A program made the position numbers and the translations under genes. Positions 1 through 11,623 of a stretch of DNA of 64,000 nt are shown one piece after another. Source of the stretch: Phialocephala subalpina (taxonomy: Eukaryota > Ascomycota > Leotiomycetes > Helotiales > Mollisiaceae); assembly GCA_900073065.1 (NCBI GenBank), contig FJOG01000010.1:863310-927309 (forward strand), written 5' to 3'. Numbering within the stretch: position 1 is the stretch's first letter; each line of letters starts with the position of its first letter. A model generated the notes under the pieces. The model was given only the letters and a program-made list of their open reading frames with translations, was not told the origin of the DNA and ran no database searches.

Positions 1-267
1 CCCCCTCCTCCTCCTCCTCAACCTCAACGAAGTCATGCCAGACCCCGTTTCCTATATTCTGAGACGAAGAAGACACTGTTCTCGCAGCACTCAAGATCAG
101 GGAAAAGCACAGACAGCACGTCTACATCCTCATCTGCAAGGCAAGATAGTTCATTGAATACATTTGATGATTTGATGGTGGTGGAAGAAGATGTGAGGAG
201 GGGTGTTTATCCTCGCCAGAAGTATGGTTTCCAGAGGATGGCCTTGCTCAAACAGAGCACAGGTTAA
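1..267 (+). CDS. C-terminal end of an unidentified protein (partial, 5' end outside window)
   Basis: Frame 1 is open from the first base to a TAA at 265-267, giving 88 residues. The peptide begins with a run of prolines (PPPPPPQPQR), goes through a Ser/Thr-rich basic stretch, and ends in a mixed acidic/basic tail containing FDDLMVVEEDVRRG and a YPRQKYGFQRM segment. The low-complexity start followed by an ordered, charged tail and a single clean stop is what a real C-terminus looks like; the other frames are broken. No family is recognised. The gene runs toward the aldolase, which is on the opposite strand, so the two are convergent. The start and upstream exons lie outside the window. Confidence 0.6.
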   Translation, partial: PPPPPPQPQRSHARPRFLYSETKKTLFSQHSRSGKSTDSTSTSSSARQDSSLNTFDDLMVVEEDVRRGVYPRQKYGFQRMALLKQSTG

Positions 268-663
268 ATCGCTCTCAGAGTTCGACCCCACTTGGGCATG
301 TTGATATTTGAGGTTTGATATTCCAGCTCACCTCCCGATCTTTCGATCTGCAAGTCCTGACTGGGACATCGTAAACTTGGATCATCGCGGATTTCTGAAT
401 GGTGGCTTTCTGACGATATTTGAGCGAGACATATCGATGTAGTCCTGGCATGCTCACTGAAGCTTATGCACCAAATTGAATTGAAAAGCGAACCGGATCT
501 CATGTCTCAACTTTGGAACGAACATCTAGCAATCTGCACTGACGAGAGTTGCAGCCACCTGAATTAAGGGCTCTATGGCTAATGCATTCTATATCTATGC
601 TATCAATACCCATCCATACCCTAACGCCTCATCTATTACGGGTCCCCCACTACCACTTCTCAC
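268..663. other. Convergent intergenic region
   Basis: About 400 bp between two convergent gene ends. The short frames here do not look coding. It should hold the two 3' untranslated regions; I see no distinct terminator motif. Confidence 0.5.
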
Positions 664-1743
664 TCACAACTGCTTATAAGCCCCCTTAAAATTCTGCTGC
701 GGCAAAAACTCCCTAAACTTAAACAACTGCTCCAACCCATTCCCAATAAGCCCATAAACATCTGCGGCAACGACAACCAAACACTTCCCCTTACTCGTCC
801 TCTCCATCTGCTCGGTCGTGCCCATACTGAATCCCGTGGCCGGCTTATTATGTTTCGCCATCGTACTCTCATATAACTTGACAGCTTCTAACCATTCTGG
901 CTCTGTTCCGCCCATTCCTCCGTTAGCTGGGAGACCCATAGAGACACGGGCATCGAGGGTGCCGAGCCAGACGGCGTCGATTTCGGATCCGCATTCGGTC
1001 AAGATATCATCGAGGTTGTGGATTGCTTCAAGGGTCTCGATTTGGATCATGATGGCGGCTTGTTGGTTGACGTTTGCTTGCCAGTCTTTGGAGGGGTCGG
1101 GTCCGATGTCTGAGATTCCTGGCAAGAGACGAGCGGGGGGAGCGGAACGTGTGCCGTTGCGAACGGCACCGAATTTGGCGGCGGAGATGATGTGTTTTGC
1201 TTCTTCGACGGTGCCTACTTGGGGAACCATGATGGAGGCTCCGGCATCGAGGGCCCAGCCTATGGCGGCGTGGTCATGGCCGGGGACACTGGGGAATGTT
1301 AGGAAGTGTGGGGAAGTGTGGAGAAGGGAAATCTTACCGGACGAGAGCGTGAGATCGGCCTTCGGACATGAATTGGATGTCGTGTACCATCTTTAATGTT
1401 TGTCAGCGAAGTTCAGATGAACGGTGAGTTGGGGATTTCTTACTTGTGTCATGGTTTCAATGTTGCACGAGCTGTGTTCCCAATCCACGGCGACCATGTC
1501 GTATCCGAGTTGAGCGACGATTTTAGCGACAGGTGGAGCGGAGATACCGCAGAAGTAGCCGAGAAGAGGTCGGATCTTTCCATCGTGAGCGTCTTTGATA
1601 GCTTCTCGGAACCGGTGAGGCTGGAGGAGTGATGGAGCTCGGTATGCTATCATTCCTTTGGTCTCGACATCAGCATAGTTGATAGCAGGAAAGCTGGGAG
1701 AGGCTCCAGTGGAGTGCCCATTTGTTGTTCCGTTTGTAGCCAT
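664..1743 (-). CDS. HpcH/HpaI-type aldolase family protein, 3 exons, 325 aa
   Basis: Exons on the minus strand are 1743-1444, 1390-1338 and 1288-664; the introns (53 and 49 bp) begin GTAAG, and the exons total 326 codons with the stop. Start is the ATG at 1743 (MATNGTTNG). Family features seen: an N-terminal LLGYF-type strand, the VDWEH motif, then RVPGHDHAAIGWALDAGA followed by IMVPQVGTVEEA, the MIQIETLEA strand whose Glu normally binds the divalent metal, and AVWLGTLDARVSMG near the C-terminal third. Length fits the family (250-330 aa). Bacterial members cleave 4-hydroxy-2-oxo acids such as 4-hydroxy-2-oxoheptanedioate to pyruvate plus an aldehyde; the fungal substrate is not known from sequence. 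No targeting signal is evident, so it is probably cytosolic. Confidence 0.88.
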
Positions 1744-3972
1744 TTTGAAGATATAAAGATACAAGAGATGAAGAGATGAAGAGATGGGATGAGAGAGAAT
1801 GTAGATCAAAAGTTGGGCAGTGCCTTCGTTTTATTCATGCAACCTTCAAACGTGGCCATGTAAGATGCAACGCATCATACCCGGACGCGTGCAACTTTCA
1901 GCGCCTGCAGAAGCATAGTGCTGACAGCTCCACGAGTGCAGCGACGCGAACGGCGGACAGAGATTCATGCAACGTTCAGGATCTCTTGGCGATCGACACT
2001 GATTTACGAAGTGGTTCAGCCTCAATAGCCGAAAGGCTACCAAGACGCAGGGTCGCGTTCGGGTTATTCGGGTAACCACAATTGGCCGGTCAAGGCGAGC
2101 TTTCTTACTCATCCCAAGCTTGGAGCTATGAAACAGGGCCTTGCGGCCATTGAATAGGGATCATCTTCCGTTTGGCGGTGAAGGAATGTTGGAAGCAGTG
2201 GAGGCGAAGCGGGTCTTGGGAAAATTTCTTCTGCGATTCCTTTTCGTTCTGCATGTCGTCCTGGTTCTCGATCGAGGGTGCACTGTCGTCAACATGTCAA
2301 GTACGTACCAAAACACGGGAAAATGAAACTTGCTCGGGCGATTAGATGCCGTGGAAAGTGAGCACCAGTGCGCCGCTAAGCATGGCTCAACGAGTCAACT
2401 GGGAAGGGCGCTGGGAAAGATTGTGGTAGTGCTGACAAGGCTCGCCAGCCTTATCGAAAATCTCACGTTGCTCACTCACCTTAGGGTGTTTGCCGCCCTT
2501 GGGGCGATCACCTGTAAGAGCCTATCGCCGTGGCCACTAACTTCTCCTCGCTCTCCCAGAAGCCGAAACCAGGTCAAAATTAGACAGCTTGGCGAATTAA
2601 CTCTGCTGCCTCGGAATGAGGTAAGCTTACCAAAGTCATTTAACGTGTATTTACCCGTATCGTGGAATTGTAAGATTACCTTCTAAACAGTGGCGCCGAA
2701 CGTTAACTTCGCTAAGTCTAGCGCTGGTACAGTAGCCAATTAGCAGCGGCCGCCAACGCCCTGGGCATAAGCGAAAAGGGGCCAGAGCCCCTGAAGCACT
2801 GTTGGAATCATCCCTCTCCCTTTTTGGGCAATGATTGCTGTCTGTTTTCGACCTTCGATATTTCTGAATCTGTCCAATATGTCGTATTTTGCCGGTTCGT
2901 GCCGGTATGCTCGGATGATGCGTCCGATTTCCGAAATCTCCATATCTCCATGGCGAAGTTGTATGCTGGTTAGTATTTGACAAGTCATTGGGAATCATTG
3001 GTCGAAGAAATCTTAGAGGCCGAGTCAAAGGACACGCGCGGTAAGATCGAGAACACGGGAAACCGAATATCTCACACCGTATGGACGAGGAGTTCCGGTT
3101 GCGACACGATCTGAGATGATGCCTCTTATTCGAGTGTGTTACGCTTCCGCTGAACAAGCTACTGTAGTCGTGCCTAGTCATCGAGGTGGACGATACCCAG
3201 GAGGAGATTCCTCGATAACTACAAGGGTTTGCTGTATTGTGGTGAGATGGAATATAGTCGATATATGGACCGTCTCTCGAATGAACGTCTTCCTTCAACA
3301 GCATCGCTGGATATCGGCAACTCGACCCGTGTCCAAGGGTTCCGTCCAAGGACCACAACATCATCGATCAGTGTCGTCGCTGCTTGCCAAAATCAGTCAT
3401 GCAAGATGACTCTACTTGGAGACAGTATCTCAGGAAGACTGATGGACATACGGTGTAGAAGAACAACCAGACCAGAGTGGCTTGCGTGACAACATACAAC
3501 AACTATATTCCCCAGGAGACATGAGATTTGCCTAGGGATAGAGCTTGTTCATTGAAAACGACGAGTGGCTGATCTCAAGAGCCACAGACCTGCCGCAGTC
3601 TCAAAACCTTGTGAGGAACAGCAAGCTCGGTCACATGATGCATGCCTTTAGCTTGTCAGTCAACATGGGGAGCATACACATCATGCAAACTAACAGGATG
3701 CATATACATACACTCAACTCTTGCTTGGGTCTCTGCCACAAGTTGGCAGCATGTGGTCAAGAAGTTGGTGTCGGACGCTTATGCCCGAGCGTGACTGCAA
3801 TCAGGAAAAGCGTGATTTTGGGTCGAGGATAAGCATTGGAGGATAAAAATTGGCTCTACAAGGACTTTCATGATGGTGAAAGATGATAATGTATAGTGGA
3901 TTGTTGACTTCTTGACGATGCTGGAAGAATGCGGAGCATGAAGTGGTGAAGTGTTGTGATTGAAGAAACGAA
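1744..3972. other. Long intergenic region without a convincing gene
   Basis: No frame here looks securely coding. Two things stand out. At 2691 there is a TGGCGCCGAACG string one base after a ...AAACA end, the layout of an LTR end plus primer-binding site. On the minus strand, 2988-2740 encodes an 82-aa ATG-initiated peptide (contains IGRIIRAYRHEPAKYD and GRKQTAIIAQKGRG) that looks unusually ordered but matches no family I know. Short repeats (ATTCATGCAAC at about 1835 and 1965) also occur. Confidence 0.4.
2691..2702 (+). other. Possible retrotransposon primer-binding site after an LTR-like end
   Basis: TGGCGCCGAACG follows TTCTAAACA and a one-base spacer. A TGG-initial string complementary to a tRNA 3' end placed directly after a CA-terminated LTR is the standard 5' layout of LTR retrotransposons. 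No second LTR, gag or pol frame was found downstream, so at most this is a relic. Chance cannot be excluded. Confidence 0.25.
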
Positions 3973-3974
3973 TA

Positions 3975-4237
3975 TCCGTTACGCTGCGATCAGGATTGCA
4001 CCTAATCGCTAAACCCCATCCAACTTGCGACACTTATCAAGCGCAACAAAATTAGGTGAAAATCTCTACCGCTCGCTGTAATGACTTATTAAATTCTATA
4101 TTTCAATTTCATCGAAGTTTCATCAGTTTTCATTAGTAGGTTCTCGAATTAAAAGGGATTAAAGTAAGTAAATCGAGAGGATTTTGATATTCCCACCAAA
4201 ATTAGGCGAGGCGCAATCCTAATCGCAGCGTAACGGA
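3975..4237. mobile_element. Mariner-type MITE: 263 bp, 29-bp terminal inverted repeats, TA flanks
   Basis: The left arm (3975-4003) and right arm (4209-4237) are inverted copies of a 29-bp sequence starting TCCGTTACGCTGCGAT, matching at 27 of 29 positions; both differences are transitions. A TA dinucleotide lies directly outside each arm (3973-3974 and 4238-4239), as expected for Tc1/mariner target-site duplications. The interior has no coding capacity, so this is a non-autonomous miniature element. Confidence 0.8.
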
Positions 4238-4483
4238 TAGAGATCTTACCTTATCTTAGCGCGACAAGGGTCTATGCCCTAGCTTCAGGAACCAGACTTC
4301 GAGCAAACGGACATCAAACATCTGATTCTGCAACTATTCTACAACGTCACCGAGGAAACAATACGATCCAATGCCTCGGGTGACTTCTCCCGAGTTCCTA
4401 TCGAGTTGAACTTTGAGATTGGAGACTTGCAAAGTACCAGCTGAAGCGGGGCCATTGCGGGATCTGCCCGAGAACGTGTGAAA

Positions 4484-7400
4484 ATGCTCCCAGGTTTTCT
4501 CGAGAGTACCTAGAAGAGGTACAAGAGTGATACCTCTACCTTTGTCAAATGGCTTTACGAGACTGGTACGAAATGTGGATATACTCCTAAACCCGTCGAT
4601 GTGAAGAAGGAAGAGAGCAACCCAGCAAAGGCATCCCGTCTGAAAGGGAAAGCACGAAAAGAGGCAAAGGCAGCTGCTACTAAGCCTGGTAAGTCTTAAA
4701 CAAATCTCCTGTTGTGTCCACACATATGAGCATTTAGCGGTCCCAATCTTCCAGCTGTGCTTGGACAACGGGGATGCCAGCTATGGAGTGATTCCTGGCC
4801 TACTGGGTGTGACGTCCCTAATCATGACATCTGTCGCGAGTTTGTCTCAAGTAAAGGCGTTCTGAATGTCCCAACAAGGCTGGGAATTTAAAAGCACTGC
4901 GTGGGCACAGGTGGACGCCACCATAGTTCAAATTATACCTCAGTTCGGGCACTTGCTGACTACTTTAGCTTCCAAATTACCAAAAGGTGGTCAACGAGCG
5001 TCATGTCTGGTCAACCCGAGAGACCTAATGCCACTTACCCAAGCAATAGTCGGGTCGAATGACGCATCCATCAAAGTCCCGATCGACGTTCTTCGAGCTG
5101 GTCTCCGTGCAGTCTCAGCACGCAAACGTTGTACGGCTCACTTCGTGAAACAGACAGAGCCATCAGGCCTCGAAACTTTAGAGTCTAATCAAAGTCATTC
5201 ACATTTCACCGCGCTGATGGAAAGTGTGATTATGACTCTCCAGCCCCGCTTTGCTGTGGAGACCGGAAGGAAAGTCGAAGCGGAAGATTCCAAATTGAAG
5301 AACACCACAATCGAGGAACTCGAGAATCGATTCGCTACCCTTGAAGTCGAGGAACCTGCTGAAGTGGATTCGGAAAGTACAGCAGGGGCTGGAACATCCA
5401 AGCCTCAAGCTGAGCAGCCTTCTTATGAGCTCCAAGCTCCCGAGAAGAAGGAGGACCTCGAAGAAGAAAAAGTATTCGCGATATACTGCTTGCTCGATGA
5501 TCTCAATCAGCTGCGTTCTTATGTCCAGAAAGTGTGGATTGACTACAAGGCACAAAGACTGGACCTTATCACTGCGTCTGTAACAACGAATACGGTCATA
5601 CAGCTTGCAAGGCGAACCCAGGACGAGATTTTGACATTGTATCCAGCTTCAGCCGAGTACGAGGATGTCCTTAACACTCTCGTTGCTCACTATGCAAAAT
5701 CAACTGACCAAGGTCCTGTGGGGCCCAACGAAACCGGGGAAGTTGAACTGGATCAAAACGAGGCGGAATGTATCTTTGCGCCAGCTCACAGTATACTAGA
5801 AAACTTCTGTGAGGTTCTGAAACCAGGGCAGGTTCCAGTCATGAAGAGATGGTCCCTTGGCATTTATAATGCACTCGCCGATCGATCCCAGATGAATGAC
5901 GGGGAGAAAAATCTGGAAGATCTCATTGTGTTGATGGACATCTTACCCGAGTTTTGCTTCATCGCAAAGTACAAGGTCGAAATGTTCACAGAAGATGAGC
6001 TCACTCGAGGTCTTTGCCAAATGGCTCTCACGAAACAAATTCCCGTGTGGCTTGTATTTGGTGTGACCATATTCTTAGACATTCATCATCATCTGCGAGA
6101 GTATGTGAGGGCCGGATACCACTACCTCAGAGGGGTTGCGGAATATTTCAACTACACGCTAGACCGATACTTTGAATTGTCTGATGGTCTTGCCAAACCT
6201 GGAAACTGGCCAAAGGCTGCCGAGAAAGACCTTCATCTGGTGAGAAAAGCGATGGATGACCATATCCTAGGGGACGTCATCTTTCCTCTCAAGGAGAATT
6301 TCTACAGATCCAAGCGGTTACCTCCGCCTTACGAATGGGAACGCTTTTATCTCTACAATCGTCACCCAATCCTCTGTGGCATGACCGCGTTCTCTATTTT
6401 GCTAGAAGCTCAGAAAATGGGCATGGCAATGATCAACTGCATGGGCACAGCCATTTTCCCAGCCCATTTCTACAACGCTCTAAGGCAGAAGATGAATCCT
6501 ATTGCCCCATGGCCAATGATGGAAGAGCTGATCGCCCTACATGGTGAGGATCGAGTCTTCATCGGTGCTAAACCAGAAACAATCATCGACTGCTTCAAAC
6601 AAATCTGCTTGACGTTAGGTAAGCCCACCTTCTCGGAACAGTATCCCCCTTTCCCCTTGTTTCTAGAGTCCTCAATCTCCTGGAGCCTTTGGGACATTCC
6701 ACTCTCCTCTTTGAATTGCTTGAAACAGGAATCTGACACCGAGGTCTTGGGAATAGGCTACGCTCCAGAAACATTCGCAATCAATCGCCGACAGATAAAA
6801 GCAAAGGCCTCCAAGAAAGGGCCGCGAGGTCTGAAGGACAATTCGCCCCTTTTTGAGCTCTTCTATGACGGTCTTCGAAGCAATGAGATGGAAGGCGCAA
6901 TGAACATAACAATGCACAAAGTTGAAGCACTTCTCAACGAGCAAGCCGCCGACAAAGGACTCGCTGGAAATGCCTCAAGCAAGAGGCTGCGTCGTGAATG
7001 GGCTGCCACCAAGAGTCTGAGCACTATAGACCTCTTGGATGCGTTGATGGCCTCCGTGCCGCAACAGCTGCAATATCTATATTTCGATTACTTCAAGATG
7101 CATCGACAGAGTGTTGGTACGTCACCACCCTCATTGAATGTCCCCGCACTCCTAGGACATTCTCCTCGAACTTTTGAAATACACGAAACAAGAATACTGA
7201 CTTTGAAATTCCGATGCTTAGGTTTACTGCGCGCACTGCATACGGGATTGGACGAGGACTACAAGAAGTTCTATGGTCCAACTTACCTGGATAATGAGTC
7301 TCAGTTGCCCTGGCTGGCTCCCTATGCCCTGATGGTATGTACACACATTCACCATTCTCGATATCCCACATTGTCTGAACCTCCACTGCTCGTTTCTGCC

Positions 7401-7689
7401 TCGGAAATGTTCAGCCAAAACGGGGATATTGGAAGTACCCTGCCACACTTCCTTGCATTTCTCCCCTCTTCCCTCCTTGGCTCATCCCGAATATGAGACT
7501 AATTGTTTGCAGGCCGCAGTCGGAACACTGAAAGCTGCCGAAGCACACGGTATTACGCAGGCAGGTAGCAAACTCCTGGAGAAGGCTGGGAATATTTTGG
7601 AGGAATACATCGCAGAGGAGGAAGCTTTTGACAAGGCTCAGAGAGAGGCTAGGGAGGCTAGAGAAGCAGCAGAGACTGTAACACGCTGA
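4484..7689 (+). pseudogene. DUF6604-family protein, 5 exons, with a nonsense codon at codon 10
   Basis: Exons are 4484-4688, 4969-6618, 6757-7116, 7222-7334 and 7513-7689, giving 835 codons including the stop. The N-terminal exon has the pattern I associate with DUF6604: MLPGFLEST, a stop (TAG 4511-4513) where an aromatic residue would be expected, then KRYKSDTSTFVKWLYETGTK, a Lys/Ala-rich linker and, after intron 1, LVNPRDLMPLTQAI. The C-terminal part is long, helical and uncharacterised and ends in an acidic coiled-coil-like tail (EEEAFDKAQREAREAREAAE). Intron 2 (138 bp) and intron 1 (280 bp) are longer than usual; intron 2 is a multiple of three and could be retained. A shorter protein could start at an internal ATG such as 4866, but it would lose the conserved N-terminus. 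Function of the family is unknown. Either this is a single-base pseudogene or 4511-4513 is a sequence error. Confidence 0.75.
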
Positions 7690-9446
7690 ATTTCGGCTAT
7701 TCGCTACTAGATAATAGTCGGTCTCCTTTCTTTCCGACTATTACTATTGAGACATTGCTTTCAAAATATCACGCCGGGTTGGGCATATCGGACGGCGTCA
7801 GGCTTGCCCTGAAAGCGTCGCTAAAAGTTCTAGATTCCACCACCGTCTCAAATTTCCACAACCCAACATTGCCTACCAGTTTTAAGATTCAAGCTCATAG
7901 CATCCGTGTAATATCTTAGTAGTTCAGGCGATTGATAAGTTTTTACAACTCGTCGCACGCTTCGTTACTACTGCAGGATGCATTTTTAGCCACTGATGCG
8001 GGGCAAGTGCGGGGTAAAATGCCCTGGAGAGACAGGGCTTTGCGCCGGAATGTTAGCCAATGAAGCCTGAAGCTTTAAGGGGCACAGCCCTGTTGTCACT
8101 TCACTGAAGCAACAGTCTCAGATGTTGTGTACTGATCTCTGCTATCTGCAACAGTTCCCTCATGACACAACCCACCAACACCAACTTCACATTCAATCAA
8201 TGCTCAAGGAGAGCTATTAGCATGGAGTACCGCCCCAGCATGCGTACCAGGTTGCTTAGTTGAAGCAAGCTACACCATAGTTGTGCCACAATTATCATAA
8301 TCCAGCAACCTGTCTCTGTACGGCAACTTCGGAGGACATCGCACCCTCAAGCACAATAGCGAGTGTTGTATAAAGTTGTGCGTTAAGCAGTTGTTCGTTT
8401 GCCGGAGACACGAACGGTGCTACGCAGGTTTGGAATGACTATTGCGTTGCGAATGGTGTTGCTCTGTCGTCAATGGAGCGGGTTCAACGACAACGACACC
8501 TGGTGAGCATGTTATCAACTCCTTCACTCCCCTCTAAGTGAATGATAGAAGTTGCTGGTCCTGCTGACATGGTGTTTGCACTGTTGCCTGGGAGCACGAC
8601 CCCCCTGCTTCCTCGACATCATCCAGCTCAAGCTCAACAACTCCAGTTGAGAGCACAACGTCTTGCAAGTCTCAAATAATGATGGTCTTTGACAATGGCA
8701 TGATGAAGAACTACTGCTGCTAATCGACATCCAGCACCAATATCAACCCCAGCCCAGCCTTCTGGTGATACGCTGACAACGCCTACCGAAATCAGCACCA
8801 TCCTTAGAGCTATTTTCGGTTTATTACTCTTGTTTTCACAATATGGGCAGTGATTTTGCAAATCAAGAAAAATAAAAGGAAGAGGGACGAAGAAGCTGTA
8901 AAAAGAGGTCTCGCCTAGGCCAAAATAGCATCATTAATATTGGTGGACACAGTGCAGAATTAGGGGAGCAGTATAATAGGTATTGAAGTAATTCTTTGAC
9001 AGCCTTGAAATTTCTCCTTCGGCCCGGGCACTCTTCCTCCACAATCATGTTCCTGGTGCCTGGGATTCTGCTCAGCCTTGCTCCTGGGCGTACGTTGACA
9101 GGGCATTTTATTGTCTTTTATCGGGCCTCACCTGCAGCTTTGTCTAAGTTTAACTGTTCCAGGTCGGCTATGCATGGCTTTCCATTCGCTCTAGAATGCA
9201 AAGGTGCGCAAAGGCTCATGCAGGACTTGGCGAAGTAGGCCGCTTTCATGAGCTGGTAACGGGTCGACGTTCAGAGCTTGCATCGCAGCCTCACCCTCGC
9301 CTCCACCATGCAGGCATACTTGTTTGGCAGGCAAGATCCTGTCTTGTTATCAATCTAGTCCCGCCGTACTCTAGAACTATTAATTTCGGCACAAGGTGCC
9401 ACGTTGCTTCTCCAAATCCTGAATTCAAATATAAAATACAGTTGAG
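7690..9446. other. Intergenic, no supported gene
   Basis: About 1.75 kb with only short frames of poor composition. No repeat, RNA gene or clear promoter element recognised. Confidence 0.4.
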
Positions 9447-10008
9447 ATGGTGTCGCATAGTGTTGAGCGTTTCCTGCTACTGCCGTTGGGTTTGATTGGC
9501 CAGATTCTCGCTACCAAGCTTAAGCTCAGAGATGACGGGAACGCAGCCTGGCAAACAACTTCGTCGGCATGGATATCCAACAATGTCGATGCTGAACTGA
9601 ATTCTTAGTGGCAGGATGTGTCTAGCAGATCCCACCAGTCCTTCGCCACTGAGCTTGGGAAGGGTTTCGGAGCACAGTCAAATGGATTCCAGTGTTGAAT
9701 TGACGAATACTCTACTTGCGTGACGCCTAGTTGTGTCGGTGCGCTTGCCATTTTCCTCCCAAATCTGCTTTCATCCGTCTCTAACCTTGGGGTTCAATTG
9801 CAGAATACCAGAACGCATCAGACCCTTCATGGTCCTACCTGGCCCTCGCCTCAGTAGTCAACCTCGACACCTTCTTCAACTCCCTCTACGTACGTACCTC
9901 CAAAATACCCACATCGTGCTTCGATAAGTTCGACAGCTAACATCACCGTAGACCGGCGCTACAAATGGACAAGTCGACTACTTTGGCCTCACAGAAATGA
10001 TGGACTAA
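9447..10008 (+). pseudogene. Decayed multi-exon gene of unknown family with two in-frame stops
   Basis: A coherent reading frame starts at ATG 9447 and is joined across two well-formed introns, 9739-9803 (ends TTGCAG) and 9890-9951 (starts GTACGT, branch-like GCTAAC, ends GTAG). It is interrupted by TAG at 9606-9608 and TGA at 9696-9698 and then ends at TAA 10006-10008. Ordered coding-like segments are WISNNVDAELNS, SFATELGKGFGAQSNGFQC, SWSYLALASVVNLDTFFNSLY and TNGQVDYFGLTEMMD. Several Cys residues suggest an extracellular protein domain, but I do not recognise the family and assign no function. Coding traces continue faintly in another frame to about 10100. Preserved splice sites plus two nonsense codons point to a recent loss. 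Confidence 0.55.
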
Positions 10009-11623
10009 GATTAAAGTACCTTCCCCTTCGCAACGCATGTGGCATCTCAGTGCCTCCCATCGTTGGTCTGCCTGAACATCGTGCTTCAAAGATTGTAAGG
10101 ACAATATAGAGTACGAATACTCACACGTTCCCTTGGACCGAGAGGAAAAATCTGTCCGTAAATCCCGGGATCCGGCTTAATGATCTCGTAAAGGTTTCTA
10201 GGGTGATAATGATAGAGACCGCGATAATCCTTGGCTATTACTTCTCGTCTTGAAAGTATTATCTAGACATTTGCATAGCCAGATGTCCAAATTGTATCTT
10301 TGCACTATTTTATAGTTGGAGTTAGCGAGCGTCTTTGAGAAGATCCTTGAGGTGGAACTATTGAGTCTCATTGAATACGGGATCACCGTTGAAGTAAGGG
10401 TGATTGTGCAAAGGGGTCGGGCCATGGTTTCGAGCTCGGTATGTTTCTCTGATAAAGCGGTGTGATGCTTGAAATGTAAGTGACACTTGATATTTGAGAG
10501 TTGATGCTTACATCTTGGACCGCTGAGAAGATGTGGATGTCAAACGGAGGATAGAAGGAAGAGATCCCTGGATTTTATACCCTTCAAATTAATTTTTTGA
10601 ATCCACCCGTCTCTGATTATGAGCAACTTTATGGAGCTGAATAAGAAGCAGATCTAGCAACGATTGCTTAATCAATACATGATATGCATCCCGGAATCAC
10701 AGGCAGAGAGATGAATGCACATGCACGTTCTAGCAAACCACTACTTGATGATTTGACGGACGTTGATACAGCAAGGTATTAATCTGGCTTGCATAAATGT
10801 GATTCCAACTATTGAATTTATACCCGCCTCAACATGCATTTCTGAGAAGTGATCCGCTTCGTCTTGAAGGGATAGTCTAGCGTCCAAACACCCATCTTCT
10901 GCAAAGTTTTCGAGCCAAAATACCGATTTTCATCCTTCAAAAGGATTTATATTCAGAAAACAGGCTTCTCGATACTTTGGAAATGCGAAATTACATTGCT
11001 CCTTCAACTCTCTACTTGTGTGCGGATGCCGCTTGCTCTCGTCACGTCAAAGGACATCGACTCCTAACATCCGCGTCAACCTATCCCACTTCAAAAGCAC
11101 AAGCTCAACACCTCTTATAATGATGTACCCCGAAGCCTCTTTCAAGCGCTCCTTCCTTCCTTCCTTCCTCTCAGCTCGGCAGGTGATCGACCCCGCTGTG
11201 ATCTCAGCGTCGAACCGCAAATATGCCCCCAAATGTCCCAACTCTTGCTGGGACATTCAGAAAATCATATGTTGAAATTTTGGAGGCACTCGCCAACATC
11301 CTCTCCTTCCTCCTCCTAGGGATCGCAAGCTCACCATGTCCAAGACACCACTTCCAAGTCAAGAGACAGCTAAAGTCACAGGTTATCTACTCAACATTAT
11401 CTATCCTATACACGCTCATAGTCTAATATAAATACAGACCTAAGGTCTTGCTTGAAAATCTCAAGGACACGCCCATACGCCCCACGTCCATCCAGACAAA
11501 CTGTACTGTGTACCAACCGCCAAATTAAGCAACCACCCTTTGCTTCAGCAATGTTTTATCTTCCCAAACACCAGCCATTTTTGTGACATGAAAACTCCTC
11601 CCCCTCAACACCTCAAAACAGAC
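10009..11623. other. Intergenic, no supported gene
   Basis: About 1.6 kb. Small frames (for example 11018-11275) do not show coding character. It includes the presumed 3' region of the minus-strand gene that ends at 11624. Confidence 0.4.

Noticed and set aside
818..1396. 192-codon plus-strand frame over the aldolase gene
   Set aside because: It is antisense to a well-supported three-exon aldolase; an overlap shadow with no family features.
2651..3364. 237-codon minus-strand frame
   Set aside because: Composition is random-looking and it shares its region with a more protein-like shorter frame; no motif or intron.
4030..4060. GCGCAACAAAATTAGG inside the MITE as an extra copy of the array core
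   Set aside because: Only the GCAACAAAA part matches; the TGCATAT half and spacing are missing, so it is most likely chance.
4334..4768. 144-codon minus-strand frame
   Set aside because: Antisense to the first DUF6604 exon, which has a recognisable family motif.
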